A DNA stretch of 64,000 bases. Source: Photobacterium aphoticum. Its GTDB lineage: Bacteria; Pseudomonadota; Gammaproteobacteria; Enterobacterales; Vibrionaceae. The translations under genes were made by a program, and so were the position numbers. The stretch covers positions 1 through 64,000 of the forward strand of contig NZ_LDOV01000040.1 in the NCBI RefSeq assembly GCF_001029435.1, given 5' to 3'. Under the pieces are notes generated by a model. The model saw only the letters and a program-made list of their open reading frames with translations. It was not told the origin of the DNA and did not search any database. Shown here in pieces: positions 7,767-17,628 of this stretch (position 1 is the stretch's first letter; the number at the start of each line of letters is the position of its first letter).

Positions 7767-9371
7767 TTACGCAGTGTGATCCACCGAGGCGTCAGCCTGC
7801 ATATCCGCCTTGATATCGGCAAAGTACTCATCCAAGAACGCATCAAACGACAAGGTATCTGCCTGTTCAATCTGCTGCTGTTTCGCTAGCGAGTCCTGGC
7901 TTTCTTGCTCAAACTGCTCAACGCTGTAGAAACGAAACGGTGAGGTCAGTAGCGTATCGGTATGCGCTTGCGCCAAACCTTTACCGACCGCGCCAATGCC
8001 TTGTTGTTCGCGGATCTGCGTCAGCAACTGAGCCGATAGTGTCAGTGAAGGATCATCAATCCAGGTTTGCAGGCGGGCAATGGTCTGCTGGTAGGCATCA
8101 TTTCCGGCGGCAGCATCCATGGCTTTCGCCACTTCATTGAGCTCAGCAAACACACGGGTACCCCATGCTTGTAGCGTCAGACGCTCACCGGCACAACCAA
8201 TTTTCAGCTCCAGCTCAGGATTACGGCCATCCAGCACCACGCGGTTCCAGTTGTCACGCCAGCACGCCAACTCACTGTCATCCATATCTGCCGATGGCGA
8301 CAACACCGCCCACGTCAGGAAGACATCCAGAAAACGTACCTGATCAGCGGTAATACCAATCGGGCTGAACGGGTTCACATCCAGTGAGCGCACTTCAATG
8401 TATTCCACACCGCCACGGCTCAAGGCTTCAGACGGTTTTTCACCACGCTGTGTCACACGCTTCGGACGGATCGGCGCGTACAGTTCGTTCTCAATTTGTA
8501 GCACATTGGCATTAAGCTGACGATATTCGCCATCCACTTTCACGCCGATTTCGGCAAAGTTCTCTGAAGGGGTACGGATCGCACGGCGCAAGCCATCAAG
8601 GTACTGATCCAGGCTGTTAAAGCCGATCTTCAGCGAGCTTTGCTCATGGTTAGTGTAACCCAAATCGCTCAGGCGCAGTGCCGTTGCGGTAGGCAGGAAG
8701 TAGGTACCACGACCCACTTTTTCAAACGGTAAATCCGTACCGCTTTCTTCCAGGAATGAGCCACACAGGGCGGGGGATGCACCAAACAGGTACGGGATCA
8801 GCCAGCCAAAACGGTAGTAGTTACGGATCAGGGCAAAGTATGCATCCGATACTGACGCCTGACGCGCTTCCGGAGATTGCTCACCAAACAGTTGATCCCA
8901 GAAGGCATCCGGGAAAGAGAAATTGAAGTGAACCCCAGAGATCACCTGCATCACACTGCCGTAGCGGTGTTTCAGGCCTTCGCGGTACAGGGTTTTCATA
9001 CGACCGGTATTGGACGTGCCGTATTGGGCCAGCACGATGTCATCTTCACAACCGACAAAACACGGCATCGACATCGGCCACAGCTGCTCATTGTTCAGCT
9101 TTAAATAGGTAAATTGATGAATATCACTGAGCTGGTTAAGCAGGTGATCCACCTCATGAGACACCGGAGTGATAAACTCCATCAGTGACTCTGCAAAGTC
9201 GGTGGTGATCCATTTATTCGTCAGTGCCGAACCTAACCCGACAGGATGGGGATCTGTCGATAACTGCCCATTTTGCGTCATACGCAGTGCTTCACGCTCA
9301 AGACCACGCCCTAGTTGGGTCAGTGCGTCCGGATTTGCAGCGACCTGCTGCAATTTCTGTGAAAAGTTCAT
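7767..9371 (-). CDS. gshA: Glutamate-cysteine ligase
   Basis: GshA joins glutamate and cysteine through the gamma-carboxyl with ATP, the first and limiting step of glutathione synthesis. The protein is about 534 residues and shows the proteobacterial GshA signatures: ALTNKWITTDFAESLMEFIT near residue 50, LNNEQLWPMSMPCF near 100, then GVHFNFSF and VEYIEVRSLDVNPFSP. The start is not decisive: the ATG at 9371 gives MNFSQKL, which fits the family; a TTG at 9386 lacks a ribosome binding site. The gene has its own upstream region (9372-9500) and is followed by its own terminator. Confidence 0.96.
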   Translation of the reverse strand: MNFSQKLQQVAANPDALTQLGRGLEREALRMTQNGQLSTDPHPVGLGSALTNKWITTDFAESLMEFITPVSHEVDHLLNQLSDIHQFTYLKLNNEQLWPMSMPCFVGCEDDIVLAQYGTSNTGRMKTLYREGLKHRYGSVMQVISGVHFNFSFPDAFWDQLFGEQSPEARQASVSDAYFALIRNYYRFGWLIPYLFGASPALCGSFLEESGTDLPFEKVGRGTYFLPTATALRLSDLGYTNHEQSSLKIGFNSLDQYLDGLRRAIRTPSENFAEIGVKVDGEYRQLNANVLQIENELYAPIRPKRVTQRGEKPSEALSRGGVEYIEVRSLDVNPFSPIGITADQVRFLDVFLTWAVLSPSADMDDSELACWRDNWNRVVLDGRNPELELKIGCAGERLTLQAWGTRVFAELNEVAKAMDAAAGNDAYQQTIARLQTWIDDPSLTLSAQLLTQIREQQGIGAVGKGLAQAHTDTLLTSPFRFYSVEQFEQESQDSLAKQQQIEQADTLSFDAFLDEYFADIKADMQADASVDHTA

Positions 9372-9499
9372 CACGGTGATACTCAATCATTAACAACTCA
9401 GTGACGTAGAGTAATCATTATTGTTAATGAATGCCACGATTATTACATCGAAACACTTTTACCCAGCAGAAACAATCACACACTGGGAGAAGGATAAAA

Positions 9500-9526
9500 G
9501 AAAGCCGGCACAAGGCCGGCTTTCTC
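9500..9526 (-). terminator. Terminator after the M16 protease gene
   Basis: The stem GAAAGCCGGC / GCCGGCTTTC has A-rich and T-rich flanks. It lies about 65 nt after the protease stop codon and upstream of gshA. Confidence 0.75.
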
Positions 9527-9590
9527 AGTCAATGTGGCGATAAACACCGCCTGGACGCCCCGTCTTGGGGCACCCTGTCACTGACGCCGA

Positions 9591-12455
9591 TTACTGCATC
9601 GGACGCATATCACGTACCGGTAATCCCATCGCCTGGAACTGCGGTTTCAAGCTTTTGGCATCCCCCACCACGATGATCTGGTAATCATTCGGGTTGAACC
9701 ACTTCGCCGCCAGTGCATCAATGCGATCTTTGGTGATCGACGCGGCAATGTCATTACGGGTTTCCACAAAGTTATCCGGCAACGAATACATCAGGATCTG
9801 CCCTAACAGCTGGGCTTTTTTGCTTGGCGTTTCGTAGTTCAAGGCGTCTTTCTGCCCCACCGCCAAACGCATAAAGTCCAACTCTTTGTCGGTCACCCCT
9901 TCGGTCGCCATCTTGTTCAACTCGGTCAGGAACTCCTGTACTGAAGCGACCGAGGCATCCGCACGCACCTGTGCGTAGTACGTCGATAAGCCCACTTCTT
10001 TACCGCCGCTCTGATAACCGCCCGCCCCGTAGGTATAGCCTTTATCTTCACGCAGATTCAGGTTAATCCGGCTGTTGAAGTTACCGGCCAGATTGAAGTT
10101 TGCCAGTTGCGTTTCATACAACTCACCGGTCGCATCGTACGGCATGCCCTGACGCACCAAACGGATCACCGTTTGTGGGGCTCCCGGTTTGTCGACCATC
10201 CATACCGTTTGCTTTGGCAAGGTCGGTAAGGCTGGCGTGTTATATGTCGGCGCAGGCATGCCCTGCCACGTAGCAAGTGCCGATAACTGCGGTTGCAGCG
10301 CAGCCTGATCCACATCGCCAATCACCACCATGTCAGCCCCGTTCGGGGTGTAGTAACGGTGATAGAAGGCTTTCACATCCTCCAACGTGATGGCGGCCAA
10401 TGAGGCTTTCGTGCCTTCCGGCGGCAAACTGAATGTGGTGCCACCGAATAGCACTTCACGGCTGGCCTGACTGGCTAACCATGATGGGTTCTGGTGCTCG
10501 TAGATGATCCCTTCCAGCGCTTGTTTTTTCAGGCGTTCAAAATCCACCTGATGGAAGCCCGGCTTAAACAGCATCTCTTCCATGATTGCCAAGGTCTCTG
10601 GCAGGTTTTTGGTCAACGACGCCACAGAGATCACCGTGCCATACTGACCGGCACTGAAACTCACGCTGCTGCCCAAGGTATCCAATTTGGAAGACAGCGC
10701 TTCGGCGCTCGAGGTCTGGGTCGCTTCCTGCATCATGCTCGCTGTTAGCTGTGCCAAACCCGCTTTGCCTTGCGGCTCAAAACGACGCCCTGCGGGTACC
10801 ACAAGCTGCAACTCGACCGTTGGGGTTTCTTGGTATTCGGTACCCAACACCTTGATACCGTTGGCCAACGTAAAGCGGTACAGCTCAGGCATCACCGCTT
10901 CCACAGGTGAAGACGGTTGTGGCATCACAGAGCGATCAAAGTCATCAACAGGCTCACGCAGCTGCTTTTTCAGATCCGCTTCGCTCAGCTGTTTGTGCTC
11001 AGGAATAATGCGCGGCGCCGGCGTAAAGTTTGGCGTGGCCGCTTGCAGCGATGTCTTGCCTTTTGGCACCACACTCAAACTGACACTTGGGTGATTTTGA
11101 ATGTATTTCGCGTAAGCACGTTCAATACTTTGTGGCGTCACGGCACGCAGGTTACCCAGCTCTGTACTCAGGTATCCCGGATCGCCAAAGAAAGTTTCAT
11201 ACGCCGCCAGTTGTGACACTTTGCCACTGACACTTTGCAGACCAAAGATGGCACTGGCTTCCACCATACCTTTGAGTTCATTAACCGACTGGGCGGTTAC
11301 CCCGTCTTTACCCAACTCACTCAATACACCGGTCACTTTGCTGCGTAAGGTTTTCAAATCGCCTTTGTCGCCGCTCTGGCCCATGGCATACACGTACATG
11401 GTACAGGCCAGCTCGGCACAATCGTGGAACGCACCCGCATCAACCACTTCGCCGGTTTTCACCAAGTTCTGGTACATCAGGCTGTTCTTGCCACCGCCAA
11501 TCACGCGCGCCAGCATATCCAATGAGGCTTCATCGGTTGCGCCGTTGTACGACGTTGGCCAAGCCATCAACAGCATCGGCTGCTGAATGTTATCTTCCAG
11601 CGTCAGGTACAAATTATGATCGAGCGTCACCGGTTGCTTCGCGGCTTTGTCCACTTCCGGGCCACGCGGAATCGAACCAAAGTATTTCTCAACCCACGCC
11701 AGCGTCTGGGCTTTATCGATGTCACCACCGATAGTCAGAGTGGCATTGTTCGGGCCATACCAGCGCAGGAAGAAGGCTTTCAGATCGTTTACATCAACAC
11801 GATCCAAGTCTTCCACATAACCAATCGGCTGCCAGGAATACGGGTGAGTACGCGGGAACAGGGCTTCGCCCATGCGCTCATACATCAAGCCGTACGGACG
11901 GTTTTCATAACGCTGAGCGCGCTCGTTTTTCACGGTGGAACGCTGAATTTCAAACTTCTTCTGGGACACAGCGCCAAGCAAGAAGCCCATGCGATCCGCT
12001 TCCAGCCACAGCATTTTTTCCAGCTGATTGGCCGGTACGGTTTCAAAGTAGTTGGTACGGTCACGGTTAGTCGTGCCGTTCAGGGTACCGCCCGCTTCGG
12101 TGATCAAACGGAAGTGTTCCTGATCGCCCACATGCTCGGAGCCCTGGAACATCATGTGTTCAAAGAAATGGGCAAAGCCCGATTTACCCAACTCTTCGCG
12201 AGCCGAGCCCACGTGGTAGGTGACGTCCACATGCACCAGCGGATCAGAGTGATCCTCATGCAAGACCACAGTCAGGCCGTTGGACAATGTGTATTTCGAG
12301 TACGGGATCACCGGCGTGTCCGATGTCGCCCCTGCTGTTACCTGCTCAACCAGCGTCACCCCTTTGGGTAACGCGGCAGATTGTTCGTGTTGCGACTGCA
12401 GCTGGCTACAACCAGCCAGTGAGATCAGCGCAATCCCCACTATCCACTTTTGCAC
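9591..12455 (-). CDS. M16-family zinc metalloprotease lipoprotein (pitrilysin/insulinase-like)
   Basis: A 954-residue exported peptidase. The N-terminus IALISLAGC is a lipoprotein signal with the acylated cysteine at position 16. Two M16 halves follow: the first holds the inverted zinc site HFFEH (residues 96-100) with the downstream acidic NERAQRYENRPYG; the second (from about 500) lacks the zinc site, as usual for the partner half. It closes with the LREDKGYTYGAGGY substrate-binding stretch. The start codon is GTG with AAGGAAGG upstream. It begins 12 nt after the yqaA stop, so the two are probably co-transcribed. The substrate is unknown; Vibrio species carry a similar gene at this place. 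Confidence 0.93.
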   Translation of the reverse strand: MQKWIVGIALISLAGCSQLQSQHEQSAALPKGVTLVEQVTAGATSDTPVIPYSKYTLSNGLTVVLHEDHSDPLVHVDVTYHVGSAREELGKSGFAHFFEHMMFQGSEHVGDQEHFRLITEAGGTLNGTTNRDRTNYFETVPANQLEKMLWLEADRMGFLLGAVSQKKFEIQRSTVKNERAQRYENRPYGLMYERMGEALFPRTHPYSWQPIGYVEDLDRVDVNDLKAFFLRWYGPNNATLTIGGDIDKAQTLAWVEKYFGSIPRGPEVDKAAKQPVTLDHNLYLTLEDNIQQPMLLMAWPTSYNGATDEASLDMLARVIGGGKNSLMYQNLVKTGEVVDAGAFHDCAELACTMYVYAMGQSGDKGDLKTLRSKVTGVLSELGKDGVTAQSVNELKGMVEASAIFGLQSVSGKVSQLAAYETFFGDPGYLSTELGNLRAVTPQSIERAYAKYIQNHPSVSLSVVPKGKTSLQAATPNFTPAPRIIPEHKQLSEADLKKQLREPVDDFDRSVMPQPSSPVEAVMPELYRFTLANGIKVLGTEYQETPTVELQLVVPAGRRFEPQGKAGLAQLTASMMQEATQTSSAEALSSKLDTLGSSVSFSAGQYGTVISVASLTKNLPETLAIMEEMLFKPGFHQVDFERLKKQALEGIIYEHQNPSWLASQASREVLFGGTTFSLPPEGTKASLAAITLEDVKAFYHRYYTPNGADMVVIGDVDQAALQPQLSALATWQGMPAPTYNTPALPTLPKQTVWMVDKPGAPQTVIRLVRQGMPYDATGELYETQLANFNLAGNFNSRINLNLREDKGYTYGAGGYQSGGKEVGLSTYYAQVRADASVASVQEFLTELNKMATEGVTDKELDFMRLAVGQKDALNYETPSKKAQLLGQILMYSLPDNFVETRNDIAASITKDRIDALAAKWFNPNDYQIIVVGDAKSLKPQFQAMGLPVRDMRPMQ

Positions 12456-12466
12456 AAATGCCTTCC

Positions 12467-12898
12467 TTATAATAAACCCTGAACCAGCATCGCCAGTACC
12501 GCATAACGGGCGGCTTTACCGAGCAAAATCAGCACCATGCTCAACCAGTGATGCATGCGCAGCCAACCAGCCGCTAGACACAAAGGATCCCCGATGATGG
12601 GTAACCAACTGAAAAGCAGCGACCAGTAGCCGTATTTTTTAAGCCATAGTAATGCTTTATGACCGTGTTTTTCTTGAGAAGTTTTATTGGGCAGTAATCG
12701 GCCTAACCAATAGTTAGTCATGCCGCCTAAGGTATTGCCCAGCGTGGCGATAGCCACCACCACCCACACCGGGTGATCCCCCAGTGACAAAGCCGCCACC
12801 AAACTGGCTTCCGAGCCGCCCGGCAATAATGTCGCACTGAGGAATCCGGTACTAAACAGCACCCACAGTGCGGCATCCCCTTGAAATAACTCTAGCAT
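12467..12898 (-). CDS. YqaA-family (SNARE-associated/DedA-like) inner-membrane protein
   Basis: A 143-residue membrane protein aligning along its length with E. coli YqaA (142 residues): FSTGFLSATLLPGGSE near the N-terminus, TLGNTLGGMTNYWLGR in the middle, then LLFSWLPIIGDPLCLAAGWLR and a C-terminal hydrophobic segment. The DedA/VTT family is linked to lipid-carrier scrambling and membrane homeostasis; the role of YqaA itself is not established. I chose the ATG at 12898 to match the family length; an upstream ATG at 12931 is in frame. It leads a probable two-gene unit with the M16 protease. Confidence 0.85.
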   Translation of the reverse strand: MLELFQGDAALWVLFSTGFLSATLLPGGSEASLVAALSLGDHPVWVVVAIATLGNTLGGMTNYWLGRLLPNKTSQEKHGHKALLWLKKYGYWSLLFSWLPIIGDPLCLAAGWLRMHHWLSMVLILLGKAARYAVLAMLVQGLL

Positions 12899-13002
12899 TG
12901 TTCTGGTTTTCTCTACGCGGCTTTCCCGCATTACGATCGGTAATCCGTGGTATCACCCACGCTACTCACTATTGAAAGGGCACTACAATAACGTATTTGA
13001 CT

Positions 13003-13037
13003 GAAAAAAAAACGGGTAGCACGATGGCTACCCGTTT
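13003..13037 (-). terminator. Terminator of oadGAB
   Basis: On the minus strand AACGGGTAGC-CATCGT-GCTACCCGTT is followed by a run of eight T, about 30 nt after the oadB stop. Confidence 0.92.
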
Positions 13038-13067
13038 CAATATGTATCTAACGATGACGAGGGGAAA

Positions 13068-14201
13068 TTAACCGCCTACCAAGGCCAGCAGAATACCTGC
13101 CGCCACAGCCGAACCCAGTACCCCGGCCACGTTCGGGCCCATCGCATGCATCAGCAGGAAGTTTTGCGGGTTGGCATCCAGACCGACCTTGTTCACCACA
13201 CGGGCAGCCATCGGTACCGCCGACACCCCTGCCGCACCAATGAGCGGGTTGATGTCTTCTTTGCTGTAGCGGTTGAGCACTTTCGCCATCAACACACCAC
13301 CGCCGGTACCGACACTGAACGCCACCGCACCCAACACCAGAATACCCAGTGTTTCAAACTGCAGGAACTGCTCAGCGGCCAGCTTAGAGCCAACACCTAA
13401 ACCCAGCATGATGGTCACGATGTTGATCAGCTCGTTCTGTACCGTATTAGACAGACGATCCACCACGCCCGATTCACGCATCAGGTTACCCAGACAGAAC
13501 ATCCCGACCAGCGGCGTGGCCGTTGGCAAGAACAGGATGGTCATCAGCAAAACCGCCAGTGGGAACAAGACTTTTTCCGTCTTGCTCACTTCACGCAGCT
13601 GCTTCATCTGGATCTTACGCTCTTCCGGTGTGGTCAGTGCTTTCATGATCGGTGGCTGAATGATCGGCACCAATGCCATGTAGCTGTATGCCGCCACCGC
13701 AATCGCACCCAGCAGATCAGGCGACAGCTTACTGGCGAGGAAAATCGCCGTTGGGCCGTCCGCGCCCCCGATAATCGCAATCGACGAGGCATCCGCAAGG
13801 GTAAAGTCCATCCCCGGGATCACGTTAAGGAAGATGGCACCGAACAAGGTAAAGAAGATACCAAACTGTGCCGCCGCCCCCAGAAGCAGGGTTTTCGGGT
13901 TCGCGATCAGCGCCCCGAAATCGGTCATCGCACCGACCCCCATGAAGATCAACAGCGGGAAAATCCCGGTTTCGATCCCCACGTGGTAGATGTAGTACAA
14001 CAAGCCGCCCGGCTCCGTAAAACCCGCATTCGGAATGTTCGCCAGAATGGCACCGAACCCCATCGGTAATAACAGCAGGGGCTCAAAGCCTTTTTTGATC
14101 GCCAGGAACAACAGGCCAGCGCCTACCAGCATCATGATGATCTGACCCATTTCAAAATGGGCGATCCCGGTTTCACTCCAGAGTGTTAATAAACCTTCCA
14201 T
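13068..14201 (-). CDS. oadB: Oxaloacetate decarboxylase, Na+-pumping, beta subunit
   Basis: OadB is the integral membrane subunit that decarboxylates carboxybiotin and couples this to Na+ export. The 377-residue protein has about nine hydrophobic segments and the family's conserved motifs, including LLIFMGVGAMTDFGALIANP, SIAIIGGADGPTAIFLASKL (with the Asp that binds Na+) and the C-terminal GAAGVSAVPMAARVVNK. It is nine bases downstream of oadA and closes the oadGAB operon before a strong terminator. Confidence 0.96.
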   Translation of the reverse strand: MEGLLTLWSETGIAHFEMGQIIMMLVGAGLLFLAIKKGFEPLLLLPMGFGAILANIPNAGFTEPGGLLYYIYHVGIETGIFPLLIFMGVGAMTDFGALIANPKTLLLGAAAQFGIFFTLFGAIFLNVIPGMDFTLADASSIAIIGGADGPTAIFLASKLSPDLLGAIAVAAYSYMALVPIIQPPIMKALTTPEERKIQMKQLREVSKTEKVLFPLAVLLMTILFLPTATPLVGMFCLGNLMRESGVVDRLSNTVQNELINIVTIMLGLGVGSKLAAEQFLQFETLGILVLGAVAFSVGTGGGVLMAKVLNRYSKEDINPLIGAAGVSAVPMAARVVNKVGLDANPQNFLLMHAMGPNVAGVLGSAVAAGILLALVGG

Positions 14202-14210
14202 GGTCCCCTC

Positions 14211-16001
14211 TTATGTCAAGCTCAGGATCGGTGAGCCTACTGCGACAGAATCCCCTTCTTTCACATGCAGATCCTGCACCACACCACTGCGGGCAGCACG
14301 CACTTCCGTTTCCATCTTCATCGCTTCGAGGATCACTAGCACATCCCCTTCAGAGACCTGATGGCCCGGCTGCACATGGATCTTAAAGATGTTCCCTGCA
14401 AGCGGTGCAGGTACCGCTTCAGCCGCACTGGCGACAGGCGCTGGAGCCGGAGCCGCTGCAGGGGCCGCCGCCGGAGAAACCGAAGACAACTCACCTTCCG
14501 GACCCACTTCCACGTTGTACACCTGGCCGTTCACTTTCACGCTGTACGCTTCAATACCGCCGGCTTTCGCCACAGGCGCAGCCGCTGCAACCGGCGCTTT
14601 CACTTCCGGCTCACTGCCCGGTGCCGGTTCAAAGGCACTCGCATCACCGCGTTTTTTCAGGAAGTTCAGACCCACTTGTGGGAACAGCGCATAGGTCAGT
14701 ACGTCATCCACCTGCGCTTCCGCCAGACGGATATTCTCTGCCTTGGCTTTGACCAACAGCTCATCAGTCAGGGTATGCAATTCGGCTTTCAACAAATCAG
14801 CCGGACGACACGTGATCGGCGCTGCACCGTCCAGTACGCGCGCTTGCAGCTCGGCATTCACAGGCGCCGGTGCCACACCGTATTCGCCTTTCAGTACGCC
14901 CGCTGTTTCTTTGCTGATGCTCTTATAACGCTCACCGGTCAGTACGTTAATCACCGCCTGTGTGCCTACGATCTGTGATGTCGGAGTCACCAACGGAATG
15001 AAGCCCAAGTCTTCACGTACGCGTGGGATCTCTTCCAGTACTTCGTCAAAACGATCCGATGCACCCTGCTCTTTCAGCTGGCTTTCCATGTTGGTCAGCA
15101 TGCCGCCCGGTACTTGCGCGGTCAGAATGCGGGCATCCACCCCTTTCAGGCTGCCTTCAAACTTGGCGTATTTCTTACGTACCTGACGGAAGTAAGTGGC
15201 AATCGGTTCAATCTTTTGCAGATCCAACTGGGTATCGCGCTCGGTGCCTTGCAGCATCGCAATCACGGTTTCTGTTGGCGTATGGCCATAGGTCTGGCTC
15301 ATCGAAGAAATGGCGGTATCGAGAATATCAATGCCCGCTTCCACCGCTTTCACCGCTGTGGCGGTCGACAAACCGGTCGTAGCATGGCAATGCAGTGCCA
15401 GTGGAATATCACACGAGGCTTTAATGCGGGTGATCAGCTCTTCGGCTTCATACGGCTTCAACAAGCCAGACATGTCTTTGATACACAGAGAGTGGCAGCC
15501 GAGATCTTCTAAACGCTTCGCCAAATCTACCCAGGTATCAGCATTGTGAACCGGACTGGTGGTGTAAGACAGCGTCCCCTGCGCGTGCGCACCGACATCT
15601 ACGGTCGCTTTCACCGCTTTTTCAAAGTTACGGACATCGTTCATCGCATCAAAGATACGGAACACATCCATCCCGTTGTGGTGGGCACGCTCAACAAATT
15701 TTTCCACCACGTCATCGGCGTAATGGCGGTAGCCCAGCAGGTTCTGGCCGCGTAGCAGCATCTGCATCGGGGTTTTTGGCATGGCTTGCTTCAGCAAACG
15801 GAGGCGCTCCCACGGATCTTCACCGAGGTAACGGATACAGGCATCAAATGTTGCGCCTCCCCAGGTTTCAAGCGACCAGTAGCCGATCTCGTCCAGCTGC
15901 GCCGCAATGGGCAGCATGTCGTCAATACGTAGGCGAGTGGCAAAGAGAGACTGATGGGCATCACGTAACACAACGTCAGTGATTGCTAAAGGCTTGGACA
16001 T
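14211..16001 (-). CDS. oadA: Oxaloacetate decarboxylase alpha subunit (biotin-dependent carboxyltransferase)
   Basis: OadA transfers the carboxyl group of oxaloacetate to biotin, giving pyruvate. Domains in this 596-residue protein: a carboxyltransferase TIM barrel (1 to about 300, with VVLRDAHQSLFATRLR and the metal-binding LHCHATTG), a PYC-OADA conserved region (to about 450), an alanine/proline-rich linker, and a biotinyl domain with EAMKMET (biotinylated K562). The ATG at 16001 has AAGGAG upstream, so the longer in-frame reading from 16040 is not needed. It is the middle gene of oadGAB; the operon lies beside the tRNA array as in V. cholerae. Confidence 0.97.
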   Translation of the reverse strand: MSKPLAITDVVLRDAHQSLFATRLRIDDMLPIAAQLDEIGYWSLETWGGATFDACIRYLGEDPWERLRLLKQAMPKTPMQMLLRGQNLLGYRHYADDVVEKFVERAHHNGMDVFRIFDAMNDVRNFEKAVKATVDVGAHAQGTLSYTTSPVHNADTWVDLAKRLEDLGCHSLCIKDMSGLLKPYEAEELITRIKASCDIPLALHCHATTGLSTATAVKAVEAGIDILDTAISSMSQTYGHTPTETVIAMLQGTERDTQLDLQKIEPIATYFRQVRKKYAKFEGSLKGVDARILTAQVPGGMLTNMESQLKEQGASDRFDEVLEEIPRVREDLGFIPLVTPTSQIVGTQAVINVLTGERYKSISKETAGVLKGEYGVAPAPVNAELQARVLDGAAPITCRPADLLKAELHTLTDELLVKAKAENIRLAEAQVDDVLTYALFPQVGLNFLKKRGDASAFEPAPGSEPEVKAPVAAAAPVAKAGGIEAYSVKVNGQVYNVEVGPEGELSSVSPAAAPAAAPAPAPVASAAEAVPAPLAGNIFKIHVQPGHQVSEGDVLVILEAMKMETEVRAARSGVVQDLHVKEGDSVAVGSPILSLT

Positions 16002-16118
16002 GCTCACAAACTCCTTGTAGAAATAACGTCCTAAAATCACACATGCAGACAGGCACCGTTCACCCTAACCAAATGGGACGGGGTCTGCGAATAACCGGTG
16101 GGGAGGATTCCCTCTTGA

Positions 16119-16370
16119 TCAGGCGTTTTGCCTGCGGTACTGGTGCACGGCGGCGGAAATCGCAGCAACGACTTCAGGCTGCACACCTTGGTGATTTACG
16201 GCGGTCGATGGGGGCTTAGTAGCCACAGGGGCTGGAGGTGCATCTTTCGGTGCAACTTTCGCCAACAATTGAACGAGATAGATCAGGATACTGAGAAACA
16301 AAAAGACCACCACCATACCGGTGACCATGATCGTTGCTGCTTCCCACAACAAAGGGCCTAAATCTGCCAT
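16119..16370 (-). CDS. oadG: Oxaloacetate decarboxylase gamma subunit
   Basis: A small 83-residue subunit with one N-terminal transmembrane helix (EAATIMVTGMVVVFLFLSILIYLVQ) and a polar, proline-rich tail ending near EVVAAISAAVHQYRR. In the family OadG holds alpha and beta together and binds zinc. AAGGAAG lies seven bases before the ATG at 16370. It is the first gene of oadGAB, with about 120 nt before oadA. Confidence 0.93.
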   Translation of the reverse strand: MADLGPLLWEAATIMVTGMVVVFLFLSILIYLVQLLAKVAPKDAPPAPVATKPPSTAVNHQGVQPEVVAAISAAVHQYRRQNA

Positions 16371-16778
16371 AATGCTTCCTTTCATTGTTTTGTGACAGGC
16401 GCGTTAACAATTATCACGACACGTAAAATTATGTCAATATGATTAACAACAACGCAATTTGTGCCGATAATTTAACCTATTTCTGCGTATTTGGTAGTAC
16501 TTTTACGAAATAAGCGGAAAAATCCGGACAGAGCACACGATTCATTCCTTGTTACACACCCGCCCTACGCCTCAGACCCTGCATGAAGCCAGACAGGCTG
16601 GGCATTCTCCGGCCTAAGCTGACGTTTACGTAAACGGCATTTGATAAGTTGATGTCACTAAAATAAAGCAGAAAGATGGGAGGTTATGAGGTGAGTATCA
16701 CAGTCGGTTAATTCTCTGGCGGCCAATCCGCCATAATTCGATCTTGTCGACAAAATAACCAACGCGAAAAAAGGGCAT
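16371..16778. promoter_or_regulatory. Upstream region of oadGAB, with 14-bp palindrome
   Basis: About 410 bp without a gene. The only clear element is a perfect 14-bp palindrome CGTTTACGTAAACG at 16623-16636, of the size of a regulator operator, about 250 bp before oadG. No unambiguous promoter is seen. The minus-strand end of the region receives the tRNA-array terminator. Confidence 0.5.
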
Positions 16779-16810
16779 AAAAAAAGCCCAGCCGAAGCTG
16801 AGCTTTTTAA
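16779..16810 (-). terminator. Terminator of the tRNA array
   Basis: On the minus strand AAAAGCTCAGC-TTC-GGCTGGGCTTTTTTT forms a stem with a U-run, starting three bases after the last tRNA gene. Confidence 0.92.
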
Positions 16811-16813
16811 TGA

Positions 16814-16890
16814 TGGCGCGCTCGGGAGGATTCGAACCTCCGACCGCCTGGTTCGTAGCCAGGTACTCTATCCAGCTGAGCTACGAGCGC
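16814..16890 (-). tRNA. tRNA-Arg(ACG), acceptor version A
   Basis: 77 nt with encoded CCA; anticodon loop CTACGAA gives ACG. Acceptor stem GCGCTCG/CGAGCGC (version A). Last gene of the array, followed at once by the terminator. Confidence 0.97.
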
Positions 16891-16940
16891 GCAGTGTTTC
16901 GATAATGCTAAAGCATAATCAGGGCAATACCCTTAAATAA

Positions 16941-17017
16941 TGGCGCGTCCGGGAGGATTCGAACCTCCGACCGCCTGGTTCGTAGCCAGGTACTCTATCC
17001 AGCTGAGCTACGGACGC
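16941..17017 (-). tRNA. tRNA-Arg(ACG), acceptor version B
   Basis: 77 nt with encoded CCA; anticodon ACG. Acceptor stem GCGTCCG/CGGACGC (version B), otherwise identical to version A. Confidence 0.97.
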
Positions 17018-17067
17018 GCAGGCTTTTCGATATTACCGAAGCAATATCAGGTCAGTGACCTTAATAA

Positions 17068-17144
17068 TGGCGCGCTCGGGAGGATTCGAACCTCCGACCG
17101 CCTGGTTCGTAGCCAGGTACTCTATCCAGCTGAGCTACGAGCGC
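17068..17144 (-). tRNA. tRNA-Arg(ACG), acceptor version A
   Basis: 77 nt with encoded CCA; version A acceptor stem. It starts 254 bp from the first A copy, and the following spacer is nearly the same, which shows duplication of an A-B pair. Confidence 0.97.
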
Positions 17145-17194
17145 GCAGTGTTTCGATGATGCCAAAGCATGATCAGGGCAATACCCTTAAATAA

Positions 17195-17271
17195 TGGCGC
17201 GTCCGGGAGGATTCGAACCTCCGACCGCCTGGTTCGTAGCCAGGTACTCTATCCAGCTGAGCTACGGACGC
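17195..17271 (-). tRNA. tRNA-Arg(ACG), acceptor version B
   Basis: 77 nt with encoded CCA; version B acceptor stem GCGTCCG/CGGACGC, body unchanged. Confidence 0.97.
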
Positions 17272-17322
17272 GCAGGCTTTTCGATATCGCTGGAGCAATA
17301 TCAGGGCAATACCCTTAAATAA

Positions 17323-17399
17323 TGGCGCGCTCGGGAGGATTCGAACCTCCGACCGCCTGGTTCGTAGCCAGGTACTCTATCCAGCTGAGCTACGAGCGC
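17323..17399 (-). tRNA. tRNA-Arg(ACG), acceptor version A
   Basis: 77 nt with encoded CCA; version A acceptor stem. The spacer on its higher-coordinate side differs from those of the first two A-B pairs. Confidence 0.97.
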
Positions 17400-17488
17400 G
17401 CAGAATATGGTGTGTTAAGCAAACGCCTAACAGCCAATGCGTTTCCGTCATTGGCATAAGTAACAATCCGTTGGTACTTAAGAAAGAA

Positions 17489-17565
17489 TGGCGCGTCCGG
17501 GAGGATTCGAACCTCCGACCGCCTGGTTCGTAGCCAGGTACTCTATCCAGCTGAGCTACGGACGC
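17489..17565 (-). tRNA. tRNA-Arg(ACG), acceptor version B
   Basis: 77 nt with encoded CCA; version B acceptor stem, unique spacer of about 90 bp before the next lower copy. Confidence 0.97.
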
Positions 17566-17628
17566 GCAGGCTGTATTCTGTTGCCAGAACACGAATTCTA
17601 ATAGTCTATCATCAGAATTTTTGAAGAA

